A stretch of 64,000 nucleotides of DNA from the NCBI RefSeq assembly GCF_000420545.1, contig NZ_ATVD01000002.1, forward strand, positions 372,001-436,000, in the 5' to 3' direction. The notes under the pieces are model-generated. The model saw only the letters and a program-made list of their open reading frames with translations, had not been told where the DNA came from and did no database searches. Positions 1 through 17,290 of this stretch are shown piece by piece. A program made the translations under genes and the position numbers. Source of the DNA: Arenimonas oryziterrae DSM 21050 = YC6267 (GTDB lineage: Bacteria > Pseudomonadota > Gammaproteobacteria > Xanthomonadales > Xanthomonadaceae). Within the stretch, counting starts at the first letter, position 1. Each line of letters opens with the position of its first letter.

Positions 1-129
1 CGCCGGCAGGTCGCGCCCGCACTGCCGACTCGGGCCCTGGAATGGCGGCGCCTGCCCTCGACCAGCCCAGCGAATGCCTCGATACCGCGTGCGGAAAAAT
101 TCGCCGCCTGGCTCGAGGCCCTGCGCTGA
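1..129 (+). CDS. C-terminal end of a truncated gene, possibly a LysR-type regulator
   Basis: Frame 1 is open from the window edge to a TGA at 127-129 and gives 42 residues ending in EKFAAWLEALR. A short amphipathic helix just before the stop resembles the end of LysR-type effector domains, but 42 residues without the DNA-binding domain cannot prove this. It converges on the minus-strand oxygenase, whose stop lies 6 nt away, so this is clearly the 3' end of a gene and not intergenic DNA. Function is left open. Confidence 0.45.
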   Translation, partial: RRQVAPALPTRALEWRRLPSTSPANASIPRAEKFAAWLEALR

Positions 130-135
130 TCCGGC

Positions 136-1071
136 TCAGACCAGCTTGATCTCGCGCAGCCGCTCCATCAGGTACTCGTGCGAGGTGATCGGCGTCGGGT
201 AGCGGTTGGGATTGTCCGCGCTGATGCAGCCCGGCAGCGTCTCGATGAGGAAATCGGGATTGGGATGCAGGAAGTACGGCGTCGAATAGCGCGGCTTGCG
301 CGCGGCCTCGCCCGGCGGATTGACCACGCGATGCGTGGTCGACGGATACACGTGGTTGCTCAGGCGCTGCAGCATGTCGCCGATGTTGACGACGATCGTG
401 TCGGCTTCGGAAGTGAACGGCACCCAGTCGCCTTTCTGCGATTTGACTTCCAGACCGGCCGCGCTCGCGCCGACCAGCAAGGTGATGAAGTTGATGTCCT
501 CATGCGCGCCGGCGCGCACGTTCGGAATATTGTCGGCGGTGATCGGCGGGTAGTGGATCGGCCGCAGGATCGAATTGCCGTTATTGGTCTTGTCGGCGAA
601 GTAGTCCGCGGACAGACCGATGTGCAAGGCCAGCGCCGAGAGCACGCGCGAACCGAGCGCATCGAGTGCCTCGTAAAGTTCGTAGGCGTAATGCTTGAAC
701 GACGGCACTTCCTCCGGCCACAGGTTCGGCGGCATCACGACGGCGTACTTCGAGCCCGCCGGCAGTTCGCGACCGACGTGATAGAACTCCTTGAGATCGG
801 CGTACTTGGAGTCCTTCGCCGTTTCGATGCCGAACGGCGTGTAGCCGCGCGCGCCGCCGCTGCCCGGCACGTGGTATTTGCGTTTGGTCGCTTCGGGCAA
901 GGCGAAGAAAGCCTTGAACGCCTCGTAGGCGCCGTCGATGAGCGCGGGCGAGATGCCATGACCGCTGATGCCGCAGAAACCCCATTCGCGATACGCGGCG
1001 CCGAGTTCGGCGACGAAGGCGTCACGGTCGCTGTCGAAGCGGCGGATGTCTAGGGAAGGAATCTGGCTCAT
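136..1071 (-). CDS. 2-oxoglutarate/Fe(II)-dependent dioxygenase, isopenicillin N synthase family
   Basis: A 311-residue enzyme of the plant/bacterial 2OG-Fe(II) oxygenase superfamily. The N-terminal DIOX_N region (IPSLDIRRF, then WGFCGISGHGI) is followed by the double-stranded beta-helix. The facial triad is visible as H-x-D in AHEDINFITLL and a distal His in STTHRVVNP, with the 2OG-binding R-x-S in PRYSTPYF. The ATG at 1071 (MSQIPSL) is preferred to an in-frame TTG at 1089. Substrate is unknown; family members oxidise small molecules, and no neighbouring pathway identifies it. It stands alone, convergent with the partial gene at 1-129 and 46 nt downstream of glmM. Confidence 0.85.
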   Translation of the reverse strand: MSQIPSLDIRRFDSDRDAFVAELGAAYREWGFCGISGHGISPALIDGAYEAFKAFFALPEATKRKYHVPGSGGARGYTPFGIETAKDSKYADLKEFYHVGRELPAGSKYAVVMPPNLWPEEVPSFKHYAYELYEALDALGSRVLSALALHIGLSADYFADKTNNGNSILRPIHYPPITADNIPNVRAGAHEDINFITLLVGASAAGLEVKSQKGDWVPFTSEADTIVVNIGDMLQRLSNHVYPSTTHRVVNPPGEAARKPRYSTPYFLHPNPDFLIETLPGCISADNPNRYPTPITSHEYLMERLREIKLV

Positions 1072-1117
1072 GGCGGGTCTCGATGGCAAAAGGAATTCAG
1101 TGAAGATCGGGCACGCG

Positions 1118-2458
1118 TCACACCGACTCGCGCACCACCGCGGAAAGACGGTCGAGCACGTGCTGCATCAGCGTCGCGTCGGCAGCTTCGACCGTGACAC
1201 GCACGACCGGTTCGGTGCCCGAGGGTCGCAGGACGAGCCGGCCCTTGCCGTCCAGGGCCGACTCGGCTTCGGCACGCGCCGATTGCACCGCCGGCGCGTC
1301 CAGCGGCCGGGCGCCGGGCGCGATGCGCACGTTGACCGTTTTCTGCGGCAATGGCTGATAGGCAGCGAGTGCGTCCTTGAGCGAGATCCGGCGACGCTGC
1401 AGCACGTCCAGCACCTGCAACGCAGCGACGATCGCGTCGCCGGTGCTTGCGCGGTCCAGGCACAGCAGGTGCCCGGAGGCTTCGCCACCGAGCATGCCGC
1501 CGCCCTCGACCAGGGCCTGATGCACGAAACGGTCGCCGACTTTGGCACGCACGAAGGCGATGCCGAGATCACCCAGCGCTTTTTCCATCGCGTAGTTGGT
1601 CATCAGCGTGCCGACGACCGGACCGCGCAGGCGACCTTGCTGTTTCCAATCGGTAGCGAGCAGGTAGATCAGCGCGTCGCCGTCGAGCAGACGACCATCA
1701 CCATCGACCATCAGCACGCGGTCGCCGTCGCCGTCGAACGCGATACCGAGATCGGCACCGGTCTGGCGCACGTGCGCGATCAGGGCTTCCGGGTGCGTGG
1801 AGCCGACGCCGCGATTGATGTTGAGGCCGTCGGGCTGCACGCCGATCGCCGAGACCGTTGCGCCCAGTTCCGCGAACACCTTCGGCGCCACCTGGTAGGT
1901 CGCGCCATGGGCGCAGTCGAGCGCGATCGTCATGCCACGCAGGGACAGGGACCCGGGCACGCTGGCCTTGCAGAACTCGCCGTAGCGGGTCAGCGCATCG
2001 GATACGCGCGCGACCTTGCCCAGGTCTTCGGAAGCGACGGTGGAGAACGGCTGATCGAGCTCGGCCTCGATGGCGAGTTCGACCTCGTCGGCCAGCTTCT
2101 CGCCGTGTGCGGAAAAAAACTTGATGCCGTTGTCTTCGTGCGGATTGTGCGAGGCGGAAATCACGATGCCGGCATCGGCACGCAAGGAGCGCGTGAGATA
2201 GGCGACGGCCGGCGTCGGCATCGGGCCGAGCATGCGCACGTCCGCGCCAGCGGCGACCAGGCCCGCTTCGAGCGCGGCCTCGAACATGTAGCCGGAGATC
2301 CGCGTGTCCTTGCCGATGACGACGGTCGCCTGCTGTTTGTCGCCGGCCAGCACGCGGCCCGCGGCACGACCCAGGCGCAGCATGAAATCGGCGGAGATCA
2401 CGCCCTCGCCGACACGGCCGCGGATGCCGTCGGTACCGAAATACTTGCGCGCGGCCAT
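1118..2458 (-). CDS. glmM: phosphoglucosamine mutase GlmM
   Basis: Converts glucosamine-6-phosphate to glucosamine-1-phosphate, the step before UDP-GlcNAc for peptidoglycan and LPS. The 446-residue length is normal. It begins with [12 protein letters not shown], has the phosphoserine loop [12 protein letters not shown] (active Ser near residue 103), the metal loop DGDGDR in the middle and the sugar-phosphate loop [11 protein letters not shown] near the C-terminus. The ATG at 2458 is 5 nt from the accD stop, so the two are probably cotranscribed. In many gammaproteobacteria glmM follows ftsH-folP; here it takes the place where folC often follows accD. Confidence 0.97.
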   Translation of the reverse strand: MAARKYFGTDGIRGRVGEGVISADFMLRLGRAAGRVLAGDKQQATVVIGKDTRISGYMFEAALEAGLVAAGADVRMLGPMPTPAVAYLTRSLRADAGIVISASHNPHEDNGIKFFSAHGEKLADEVELAIEAELDQPFSTVASEDLGKVARVSDALTRYGEFCKASVPGSLSLRGMTIALDCAHGATYQVAPKVFAELGATVSAIGVQPDGLNINRGVGSTHPEALIAHVRQTGADLGIAFDGDGDRVLMVDGDGRLLDGDALIYLLATDWKQQGRLRGPVVGTLMTNYAMEKALGDLGIAFVRAKVGDRFVHQALVEGGGMLGGEASGHLLCLDRASTGDAIVAALQVLDVLQRRRISLKDALAAYQPLPQKTVNVRIAPGARPLDAPAVQSARAEAESALDGKGRLVLRPSGTEPVVRVTVEAADATLMQHVLDRLSAVVRESV

Positions 2459-2463
2459 GGCTC

Positions 2464-3339
<876 letters not shown>

Positions 3340-3457
3340 CGAGCCACTCGCAATATTCTGTGAAGGGGGAGTTTATAGCCGAAATACGCGTGGGGAATCG
3401 GCTGCCCGACCGGAATGCCGGTCCCAGCCGCCCGCACCGCCCCGATTTGCACGAGGA

Positions 3458-4264
3458 TCACTCGCCGGCATCCAGGGCCGCACGCAGGGGCGCGAGGAAC
3501 TCGCGGGCCCGGGTGGCAGCGTCTTCGGGCGTCGCGGCCGTCGCCAGGCTTTCGACCAGGGCGCTGCCGACCACGATGCCGTCGGCGATCGGCGCCATCG
3601 CCGCGGCGGAGGCCGCGTCCTTGATGCCGAAGCCGATCAGAACGGGTACTTTGGCCATCGCACGCAACGCACCGGCCTTGGCGACGACGTCGCCGGCATC
3701 GACGATGCTCGCGCCGGTCACGCCGGCGAAACTGACGTAGTAGAGATAGCCCTGCGATTGCGTGGCCAACTGCGCCAGGCGATCGGGCGACGTCGTCGGC
3801 GCGGCCAGGGAAATCAGGTCGAGACCGTGCGCGGAAAATGCCGTACGCATCGGCGCGGATTCTTCCGGCGGCAGATCGACCAGCAGCACGCCGTCGACCC
3901 CGGCGGCGATCGCGTCCGCGGCGTAACGATCGACGCCACGAATCTCGATCGGGTTCAGATAGCCCATCAGCACAACCGGCGTGTCGGTGTCGCGGCGACG
4001 GAATTCGCGCACGCAGTCGAACACGTACGAGGTGTTCACGCCGCGCTCGAGCGCGCGTTCGGAACTGCGCTGGATGACCGGACCGTCGGCCATCGGATCG
4101 GAAAACGGCACGCCGAGCTCGACCATGTCCGCACCGGCGTCCACCAGCGCATGCATCACCGCGACCGTCGCTTCCCGCGAGGGATCGCCGGCGGTGATGA
4201 ACGGCACCAGGGCCTTGCGGCCATCCGTGCGCAGACGCGCGAATGTCGCCTCGAAACGACTCAT
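3458..4264 (-). CDS. trpA: tryptophan synthase alpha chain TrpA
   Basis: Cleaves indole-3-glycerol phosphate to glyceraldehyde-3-phosphate and indole, which is channelled to TrpB. The 268 residues carry FITAGDPS, ADMVELGVPFSDPMADGPVIQRSSERAL in two stretches with the catalytic Glu (VELGVPFSDP), the catalytic Asp region (GVDGVLLVDLPPEE) and the phosphate-binding GFGIKDA and ADGIVVGSALV. The frame stays open upstream inside trpB, but homology begins at the ATG at 4264 (MSRFEATF). That ATG overlaps the TGA of the DUF3144 gene in ATGA, so translation is probably coupled. Confidence 0.97.
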   Translation of the reverse strand: MSRFEATFARLRTDGRKALVPFITAGDPSREATVAVMHALVDAGADMVELGVPFSDPMADGPVIQRSSERALERGVNTSYVFDCVREFRRRDTDTPVVLMGYLNPIEIRGVDRYAADAIAAGVDGVLLVDLPPEESAPMRTAFSAHGLDLISLAAPTTSPDRLAQLATQSQGYLYYVSFAGVTGASIVDAGDVVAKAGALRAMAKVPVLIGFGIKDAASAAAMAPIADGIVVGSALVESLATAATPEDAATRAREFLAPLRAALDAGE

Positions 4265-4572
4265 TCGGCCTGGCTCGGACCCGTTGCGGCGCGTTCGTTG
4301 ATGAGGTTGCTGAGGTTTTCCTCGAGCGCACGACGATAGAGGTCGGTCATGTACGCGACGAATTCCTCGCGCTCGGTCTGCGGCGAGGCGGCGATGCCCA
4401 GGAACGCATGCGAGTTGTAGCGCGCTGCGGCGTAGAGCACGGCGAAGCTCACGCGCTTGTCGCCCTGCTGGCGGGCCTGGCGATTGGTGACTTCGAGATA
4501 TTCGTTGACGCAGGCGAACAGGGCCGGGTCGAGCTGCTGGCCTTGCGGAGCGGATTCGGGCGTGGTGCTCAT
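4261..4572 (-). CDS. DUF3144-family small protein inside the trp operon
   Basis: A 103-residue acidic, helical, soluble protein with no signal or membrane segment. The conserved part (LFACVNEYLEVTNRQ, VSFAVLYAAARYNSHAFL, YMTDLYRRALEENL) matches my memory of DUF3144, a family of unknown function common in gammaproteobacteria. It lies between trpB (42 nt upstream) and trpA (4-nt ATGA overlap), so it is made together with tryptophan synthase. The position suggests a role linked to the synthase or to Trp-limited growth, but no motif indicates a reaction. Confidence 0.8.
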   Translation of the reverse strand: MSTTPESAPQGQQLDPALFACVNEYLEVTNRQARQQGDKRVSFAVLYAAARYNSHAFLGIAASPQTEREEFVAYMTDLYRRALEENLSNLINERAATGPSQAE

Positions 4573-4614
4573 TGGGATTCCTTGGTCGAAAGTGAAGGCG
4601 GTTTCTGGGAGAGA

Positions 4615-5880
<1,266 letters not shown>

Positions 5881-6551
5881 GTCTGACCTCGTCCACGAAC
5901 TGCTGCATTTTCTCGCCGTCCTTCAGGCCCGGCGAACTTTCGATCCCGCTCGACACGTCCACCGCGTAGGGCCGGACCTGGCGGATCGCCAGGCCGACAT
6001 TGCCGAGGTTCAATCCGCCGGCCAGAAACATCGGCCGGCCGAGGTCCGGCGCGAGGGTCCAGTCGAAGCTTTCGCCACGGCCACCGGACTGTCCCGGACC
6101 GTGCCCGTCGAGCAGGAAAGCGGAAGCCGAAGGATAGCGTTTTCTGGCCGCCAAGGGGTCCTCCGAACCCGGCCCCATGGGCAGGGTTTTGAGGTACGGA
6201 AGGCCGAAACTGCGACAGAACGCATCGTTTTCGCCGCCGTGAAACTGCAGCAGGGTCGGACGCAGGGTCCGCACCACCTCCAGGACCTCGCTGCCGCCGG
6301 CATCCATGAACAGGGCGACCACGTCCACTAGAGGCGGCACCGCCGCGCGCAGACCGGGCAACTGGGCCAGGCTCAGACGTCGCGGGCTGCCGGGCGCAAA
6401 CACGAAGCCCAGGGCATCGACCCCCAGCTCCACCGCCAGGCGCACGTCACCCGGACGGGTGAGACCACAGAATTTGATGCGGGTGCGCATGGGCGGGGCC
6501 CGGAGACGGGGACGCTCCGATTGTAGGCCTGTCGCGGAAGGGGCGCCTCCC

Positions 6552-7112
6552 TCAGTCCTTTCGCGGGCTCCAGGGGCCTTTCGTCACCGAACCGCGCTTT
6601 TTCGGCTTGCGCCGTTCCGCCCAAAGAATCGGAAACAGCGCCCAGGCTTTGCCGCCATCCAGAGCTCGACTGGGTGCGAGGTTGACGAACGCAGTCAGCG
6701 CGCTCAGGTAGCCGAGGAAGGCAACCACCGGCCCCATGCCCGGCACATCGCCCAGAGAAATGGTTTGCGCCAGCACGATCAGCGGGATGGCCACAGCGAA
6801 CTGGGCCAGCACGCCACCCCAGGCGATGATCGCCTCGTCTTTGCGGGTTTCGGGTGCCTGGAAGCAGCACAGACCATGCAGAAAGCCCAGATAGATATCC
6901 AGAGACCGGTAGCCGAGCCTTCCTGCGACGAACGCATGTCCACTCTCATGCAACAGGAGGATGCCAAGGTAGGAGCAGATCGTAATCGGTGCGAGCACGG
7001 GATGGCGGTACGACATCATCAGGATGCCGCCCATGACGATGAATACCGACCAGTGCACATGAACTCGCGCACCGAAGATCTTGAGAAAGGTAATTCTCTT
7101 GTAGCCGGTCAT
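6552..7112 (-). CDS. M50 (site-2 protease-like) membrane metallopeptidase
   Basis: A 186-residue polytopic membrane protein. It has the zinc motif HESGH within [15 protein letters not shown] and, about 100 residues later, [14 protein letters not shown], which fits the family's NxxPxxxLDGG metal-ligand and substrate-loop motif. The N-terminal [14 protein letters not shown] matches the F-x-I-x-V-H-x-x-F start of M50B proteins. There is no PDZ or CBS domain. It is inserted between truA and trpF, which are commonly adjacent in related gammaproteobacteria. Substrate unknown. Confidence 0.88.
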   Translation of the reverse strand: MTGYKRITFLKIFGARVHVHWSVFIVMGGILMMSYRHPVLAPITICSYLGILLLHESGHAFVAGRLGYRSLDIYLGFLHGLCCFQAPETRKDEAIIAWGGVLAQFAVAIPLIVLAQTISLGDVPGMGPVVAFLGYLSALTAFVNLAPSRALDGGKAWALFPILWAERRKPKKRGSVTKGPWSPRKD

Positions 7113-7146
7113 GGCATTCCGTGCGCGTGAACGAGACGACGTCGCA

Positions 7147-7914
7147 CTACAGGGTCACCGATGGCGGAAGCCGCCATTCGGCGGGATATTTCGGGCCCAG
7201 GAACACCAGACCTTCGGCCGGCGCAGTCGGACCGGCGACGGTGCGGTCCTTGCCGGCGAGCAGGCGGCCGAGCCAATCCTCCGGCTGTTCGTGCAGGCCC
7301 ACCAGGATCAGGCTGCCGACGATGTTGCGCACCATGTGATGCAGGAACGCGTTCGCCTGCACCTCGACGATGACCTGGTCGTCGTCGCGACGCACGGCGA
7401 TGTCGTGGAGATGACGATTGGGATGCTTGGCCTGGCATTGCGCGGTGCGGAACGCACTGAAATCGTGCTCGCCGCACAGCGCCTGCGCGGCGCGATGCAT
7501 CGCGTCGGCATCGAGCGGGCGGCGTTCCCAGCTGAGGAATTGCCGCTGTATCGCCGGCGGCACCGGCCGGTTGAGGATGCGATAACGATAGCGGCGCGCC
7601 CGCGCGCCATAGCGTGCATGGAACGCGTCGTCGACCGGCTGGCACCACAGCACGCGCACGCCGGCGGGCAGCCGCGTATTGGTGCCCAGCACCCAGGCAC
7701 GCGCATCGCGCTCGGCTTCGCTGTCGAAATGCACGACCTGGCAGGCCGCATGCACGCGCGCGTCGGTACGCCCGGAGCACACCACCTCGACCAGATGATG
7801 CGCGACAAAGCCCAGCGCCTCTTCGACCGCCGCCTGCACGGTCGGACCACCGTCGTGGCGCTGCCAGCCGAGAAAATCGCTGCCGTCGTATTCGATGCCG
7901 AGAGCCAGGCGCAT
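7147..7914 (-). CDS. truA: tRNA pseudouridine synthase A TruA
   Basis: Makes pseudouridine at positions 38-40 of tRNA anticodon stem-loops. The 255 residues begin with [18 protein letters not shown] and contain the catalytic Asp in [11 protein letters not shown] (near residue 51), then RYRYRILN and [13 protein letters not shown]. The frame remains open far upstream through the overlapping reductase gene, but homology starts at the ATG at 7914, only 1 nt after the rmd stop. Its position downstream of fimV is conserved in gammaproteobacteria, except that rmd and gmd intervene here. Confidence 0.97.
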   Translation of the reverse strand: MRLALGIEYDGSDFLGWQRHDGGPTVQAAVEEALGFVAHHLVEVVCSGRTDARVHAACQVVHFDSEAERDARAWVLGTNTRLPAGVRVLWCQPVDDAFHARYGARARRYRYRILNRPVPPAIQRQFLSWERRPLDADAMHRAAQALCGEHDFSAFRTAQCQAKHPNRHLHDIAVRRDDDQVIVEVQANAFLHHMVRNIVGSLILVGLHEQPEDWLGRLLAGKDRTVAGPTAPAEGLVFLGPKYPAEWRLPPSVTL

Positions 7915-7915
7915 T

Positions 7916-12298
<4,383 letters not shown>

Positions 12299-12379
12299 GT
12301 GCAGCTTCTCCCCAGATGACTGACCCGGGCCGCCGGCGGGGGCCGGCGGCGCGGGAAGAATTCCCATGATGAGAACCGT

Positions 12380-13399
<1,020 letters not shown>

Positions 13400-13582
13400 G
13401 GTATGCGGGAGTCTTTTCGGATGTCTTGAGTCAGGTCGCCGCGCGGGACGCGCGGAAGCGATTCGTGGCTGAGTCCCTTCAGTCGGGGCGCCGGCTGCGA
13501 TGCATCGTCAGCGGTCCTCGGGTGCGCCCCGACCGGCGTTTTCGCGCCAGGCGTTTCATTCCAAGGAGCAGGCGCGCGTCGC

Positions 13583-14683
13583 TCATGCGACACCGCCGGG
13601 AATACGCGGAAACACTTCGCCGACGTCGCCGCACTGCGCGCGATGGCGCAGTGCCTGGTCCATCAGCACGAGCGCCATCATCGCTTCGCAGATCGGCGTC
13701 GCGCGCAGGCCCACGCAGGGATCGTGACGCCCGGTGGTGATCACTTCGACCGCCCTGCCCTCGGTGTCCAGGGTTTCGCCCGGCAGACGCAGGCTCGAGG
13801 TCGGTTTGAACGCGACCGAACAGGTGATCGCCTGCCCGCTGGAAATGCCGCCCAGGATGCCGCCGGCATGATTGCTGCGAAAACCGTCGGCGGTCATCAG
13901 GTCGCGATGCTCGCTGCCCTTTTGCGCGACGCTGGCGAAACCGGCACCGATCTCCACGCCCTTGACCGCGTTGATCGACATCATCGCGGCGGCGAGTTCG
14001 CCGTCGAGCTTGCCGTAGATCGGCTCGCCCCAGCCGGGCGGCACGTTGTCGGCAACCACGGTGAGCCGCGCGCCGACCGAATCGCCGGACTTGCGCAGGG
14101 CATCGAGGAATTGTTCCAGTTCGGCGACCTGGCCTGCGTCCGGCCAGAAGAACGGATTGTCTTCGACCGCATCCCAGTCAAATGCGCGCGGCCGCAGGTC
14201 GGCGATCTGGGCGACATGCCCGCGCACGACGATGCCGTATTTCTCGCCCAGCCACTTCTTGGCGATCACGCCGGCGGCGACGCGCATCGTCGTCTCGCGC
14301 GCGGAACTGCGGCCACCGCCGCGCGGATCGCGGATACCGTACTTCTGCCAGTAGGTGTAGTCCGCGTGCCCGGGCCGGAACTGCTCGACGATCTTGTCGT
14401 AGTCCTTGCTGCGCGCATCGGTATTGCGGATCAGCAGGCCGATCGGCGTGCCGGTGGTCTTGCCCTGGTAGACGCCGGAGAGAATCTCGACCTCGTCGGC
14501 TTCGTGACGCTGCGAGGTGTGGCGGGACTTGCCGGTGGCGCGGCGCTGCAGGTCGTGGGCGAAGTCTTCGGCGGCGATGACGATGCCGGGCGGGCAGCCG
14601 TCGACGACGCAACCGATCGCCGGACCGTGGCTTTCGCCAAAGGTGGTGACGGTGAGGATTTTTCCGAAGGAATTGCTCGACAC
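13583..14683 (-). CDS. aroC: chorismate synthase AroC
   Basis: FMN-dependent elimination of phosphate from EPSP to chorismate, the common precursor of Trp, Phe, Tyr and folate. The 366 residues contain the three family signatures: [28 protein letters not shown] with [17 protein letters not shown], and [15 protein letters not shown], followed by [10 protein letters not shown]. It supplies chorismate for the tryptophan pathway whose last genes lie at 3.4-6.5 kb. The 183 nt to asd and 75 nt to prmB hold no gene that I can see. Confidence 0.98.
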   Translation of the reverse strand: MSSNSFGKILTVTTFGESHGPAIGCVVDGCPPGIVIAAEDFAHDLQRRATGKSRHTSQRHEADEVEILSGVYQGKTTGTPIGLLIRNTDARSKDYDKIVEQFRPGHADYTYWQKYGIRDPRGGGRSSARETTMRVAAGVIAKKWLGEKYGIVVRGHVAQIADLRPRAFDWDAVEDNPFFWPDAGQVAELEQFLDALRKSGDSVGARLTVVADNVPPGWGEPIYGKLDGELAAAMMSINAVKGVEIGAGFASVAQKGSEHRDLMTADGFRSNHAGGILGGISSGQAITCSVAFKPTSSLRLPGETLDTEGRAVEVITTGRHDPCVGLRATPICEAMMALVLMDQALRHRAQCGDVGEVFPRIPGGVA

Positions 14684-14758
14684 GAAGGTTCCGTTTCCGC
14701 CTGAAGTGATTCCATCGTCCCGGCGCAGGCCGGCACTCGTTTTGTTTACATCGGGCGA

Positions 14759-15676
14759 CTAGCGCCGCGCATCCGCCAAGGCCTTGATCTTCGCATGATG
14801 AGCAAGGATGTCGGCGCGCTCGATCGCGAAGATGCCCATCTGTCCGACCTTGAACTCGACCCAGGCGAACGGCACTTCCGGCAGCAGCGCGACCAGATGC
14901 CGCTCGCTCTCGCCGACTTCGCAGATCAGCAGCCCTTCTTCGGAAAGATGGGCCGGCGCATCGCGCAGGATCTCCAAGGCCAGGTCCAGACCGTCGTCGC
15001 CGGCGCGCAGGCCCAGCTCGGGCTCGTGCGCGTATTCCTTCGGCAGCGCGTCGGTTTCGGCATGCGTGACGTACGGCGGATTGGTGACGATGAGGTCGTA
15101 GACCTCGCCGACCAGTCCGCGGAAAAGATCGGAATGCACCAGACGCACATTTGCCGTTTCCAGGCGCGCGACATTTTCTTTCGCCAGCGCCAGCGCGTCC
15201 TCGGAAATGTCGACCGCGTCGACCTGCCATTCCGGGTTGTAGTGCGCCGTGGCGATCGCGATGCACCCCGAGCCGGTGCACAGGTCCAGGGCGCGCGTGA
15301 CCGGGCGGCCACCGAGCCAGGGCTCGAAGCCCGCTTCGATGAGTTCGGCGATCGGCGAGCGCGGCACCAGGGCGCGCGGGTCGGACTTGAAGCTCAGACC
15401 GGCAAACCAGGCCTCGCCGGTGAGGTAGCAGGCCGGAATGCGCTCGTCGATGCGACGGTCGAACAGACTCAGGATGCGGACTTTTTCTTCCGCGACCAGA
15501 CGGGCCTGACCATAGACCGGGCTCAGGTCGTGCGGCAGATGCAGCGCATGCAACACCAACTGTGTCGCTTCATCGAGGGCGTTGTCGTAGCTGTGGCCGA
15601 AGGTCAGGCCGGCCGCGCTGAAACGGCTGGCGCCGTAGCGGATGAAATCGATGATGGTGACGAGTTCGGCGCTCAT
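14759..15676 (-). CDS. prmB: ribosomal protein uL3 glutamine methyltransferase PrmB
   Basis: SAM-dependent N5-methylation of a glutamine in ribosomal protein L3. The 305 residues have an N-terminal helical domain, the SAM loop ALDLCTGSGCIAIAT and the signature VTNPPYVTHAE for amide-nitrogen methylation. SPIAELIEAGFEPWL and the position upstream of aroC favour PrmB over PrmC. The ATG at 15676 is divergent from the SCO gene. A minus-strand -10-like TATACT at 15706-15711 lies about 30 nt upstream. Confidence 0.93.
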   Translation of the reverse strand: MSAELVTIIDFIRYGASRFSAAGLTFGHSYDNALDEATQLVLHALHLPHDLSPVYGQARLVAEEKVRILSLFDRRIDERIPACYLTGEAWFAGLSFKSDPRALVPRSPIAELIEAGFEPWLGGRPVTRALDLCTGSGCIAIATAHYNPEWQVDAVDISEDALALAKENVARLETANVRLVHSDLFRGLVGEVYDLIVTNPPYVTHAETDALPKEYAHEPELGLRAGDDGLDLALEILRDAPAHLSEEGLLICEVGESERHLVALLPEVPFAWVEFKVGQMGIFAIERADILAHHAKIKALADARR

Positions 15677-15705
15677 GGGGCCCGGAATGAGGACGCAAGA
15701 CGCTC

Positions 15706-15730
15706 AGTATAACGGCCCGATGGCTATAAT
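15706..15730. promoter_or_regulatory. overlapping divergent promoters of prmB and the SCO gene
   Basis: Plus strand: a perfect TATAAT at 15725-15730 is 7 nt from the ATG at 15738, placing +1 at or next to the start codon and implying a leaderless SCO mRNA. Minus strand: TATACT at 15706-15711 would give prmB a leader of about 25 nt. No good -35 box is visible for either. The two -10 boxes are only 13 nt apart, so the two genes probably compete for polymerase. Confidence 0.6.
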
Positions 15731-15737
15731 TCGCGCC

Positions 15738-16403
15738 ATGAACGCTGCCAATGCCGCCGGTTTCGCCAACAGATCCATCCTCTTCGTCCTCGCCGCCGCA
15801 CTCGCGGCAGGACTGGGACTGATGGCCGCCCAACGCGTCTGGACCCGGCCGCAAGCGCCGGCGCCGATGCCTGCCGAAGCACTCAAGACCGTGCGCCTGT
15901 TTCCGGCCGCGCGCGCCCTGCCCGACTATCGCCTGACCTTGTCCGACGGCAGCGCACTCACGCCGGCGACATTGCGCGGTCACTGGACCGTGGTGTTTCT
16001 CGGCTTCACGCATTGCCCGGATGTGTGCCCGACGACGCTGACCGAGCTCAAGCAGGCACAGGACACCTGGTCAGACCTGCCGGCGGCGATCCGGCCGCGC
16101 GTGCTGTTCGTCTCGGTCGATCCCGAGCGCGATACGCCGAAGATCATCGGCGACTACGCCCACTACTTCCACGCCGACACCCTCGCGGCGACCGTCGCCG
16201 AACCGGGTCTGCAGCAGTTCGCGCAGGCGCTGGGCCTGGTCTACATGAAAGTGCCCACCGAAGGCAGCGACTACACCATGGATCATTCCGCGACCCTGAT
16301 CGTGCTCGATCCGCAGGGCCGGCAAGCCGGCCTGATCCGACCCCCGCTGCAGCCGGCCGACATCGCCGCCGACCTGCGCCTGCTGACGGAGCGCGCCCGA
16401 TGA
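15738..16403 (+). CDS. SCO1/SenC-family copper chaperone/thiol protein
   Basis: A 221-residue membrane-anchored thioredoxin-fold protein. An N-terminal hydrophobic segment ([19 protein letters not shown]) is followed by [15 protein letters not shown], whose C-x-x-x-C binds copper, and by the distal His ligand in [18 protein letters not shown] is also typical. SCO proteins help build the CuA site of cytochrome oxidase or act in thiol redox; no oxidase genes are nearby. The ATG at 15738 is chosen over earlier in-frame codons because TATAAT lies directly before it. The stop overlaps psd in ATGA. Confidence 0.92.
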   Translation: MNAANAAGFANRSILFVLAAALAAGLGLMAAQRVWTRPQAPAPMPAEALKTVRLFPAARALPDYRLTLSDGSALTPATLRGHWTVVFLGFTHCPDVCPTTLTELKQAQDTWSDLPAAIRPRVLFVSVDPERDTPKIIGDYAHYFHADTLAATVAEPGLQQFAQALGLVYMKVPTEGSDYTMDHSATLIVLDPQGRQAGLIRPPLQPADIAADLRLLTERAR

Positions 16404-17242
16404 GTCCCGCCGTGTTTTTGCAGTACGTCCTGCCACACCGTCTGCTGTCGCGCCTGGCGATGTGGGCCGCGCAGGCCGAATCTCCCGGCTTCAAGAACTG
16501 GCTGATCGCGCTGGTGATCCGCAAGTTCGATGTGAACATGGCCGAAGCCGCCGATCCCGATCCGCGTAACTACGCCAGCTTCAATGCCTTCTTCACCCGC
16601 GCCCTGAAGCCCGGCGTGCGCCAGCCCGATGCCGACCCGGGCGCCTTGCTGATGCCTGCCGACGGCAAGATCAGTCAGATCGGCCGCATCGAATCGGGAC
16701 GCATTTTCCAGGCCAAGGGACAGAGCTTCACCGCTGGCGAATTGCTTGGCGACGAAGCGGCAGCGGCACCGTTTGCCGACGGCTGGTTCGCCAACATCTA
16801 CCTGTCGCCGCGCGACTACCACCGCGTGCACATGCCCTGGACCGGCACCCTGACCGAAACCCTGCATGTGCCGGGCCGCCTGTTCACCGTCGCGCCCTGG
16901 GGCGTGCGGGAAATCCCGCGTCTGTTCGCGCGCAACGAGCGCCTGGTCTGCCATTTCGACACCGACCACGGCCCGATGGTCATGGTCATGGTCGGCGCCC
17001 TGCTGGTGTCGGGCGTGGAGACGGTCTGGAACGGCGTGAACATTCCCAAATACGCCTCGCGACCGCTACGCCGCGACTTCCGCGGCCAGAACATCCGGCT
17101 CGAACGATTCGCGGAAATGGCGCGCTTCAACTACGGCTCCACCGTGATCGTGCTGCTGCCGAAGGACGGCGTGGCCCTGGATCATTTCGAAACCGAGACC
17201 CCGACGCGCCTGGGCGAGCGGATGGGGTATGTCCTGGGGTGA
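16400..17242 (+). CDS. psd: phosphatidylserine decarboxylase proenzyme
   Basis: Membrane-associated pyruvoyl enzyme converting phosphatidylserine to phosphatidylethanolamine. The 280 residues contain [12 protein letters not shown] (first catalytic Asp), [13 protein letters not shown] (catalytic His), and the autocleavage site in [11 protein letters not shown], where the Ser of GST becomes the pyruvoyl group. The start ATG at 16400 overlaps the SCO stop, so the two are probably translated together. Type I Psd by length and motif. Confidence 0.96.
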   Translation: MSPAVFLQYVLPHRLLSRLAMWAAQAESPGFKNWLIALVIRKFDVNMAEAADPDPRNYASFNAFFTRALKPGVRQPDADPGALLMPADGKISQIGRIESGRIFQAKGQSFTAGELLGDEAAAAPFADGWFANIYLSPRDYHRVHMPWTGTLTETLHVPGRLFTVAPWGVREIPRLFARNERLVCHFDTDHGPMVMVMVGALLVSGVETVWNGVNIPKYASRPLRRDFRGQNIRLERFAEMARFNYGSTVIVLLPKDGVALDHFETETPTRLGERMGYVLG

Positions 17243-17290
17243 ATGGACTACCATGCCCCATCGCGACCGCCGTCGCGTACCGGGCGTGGC

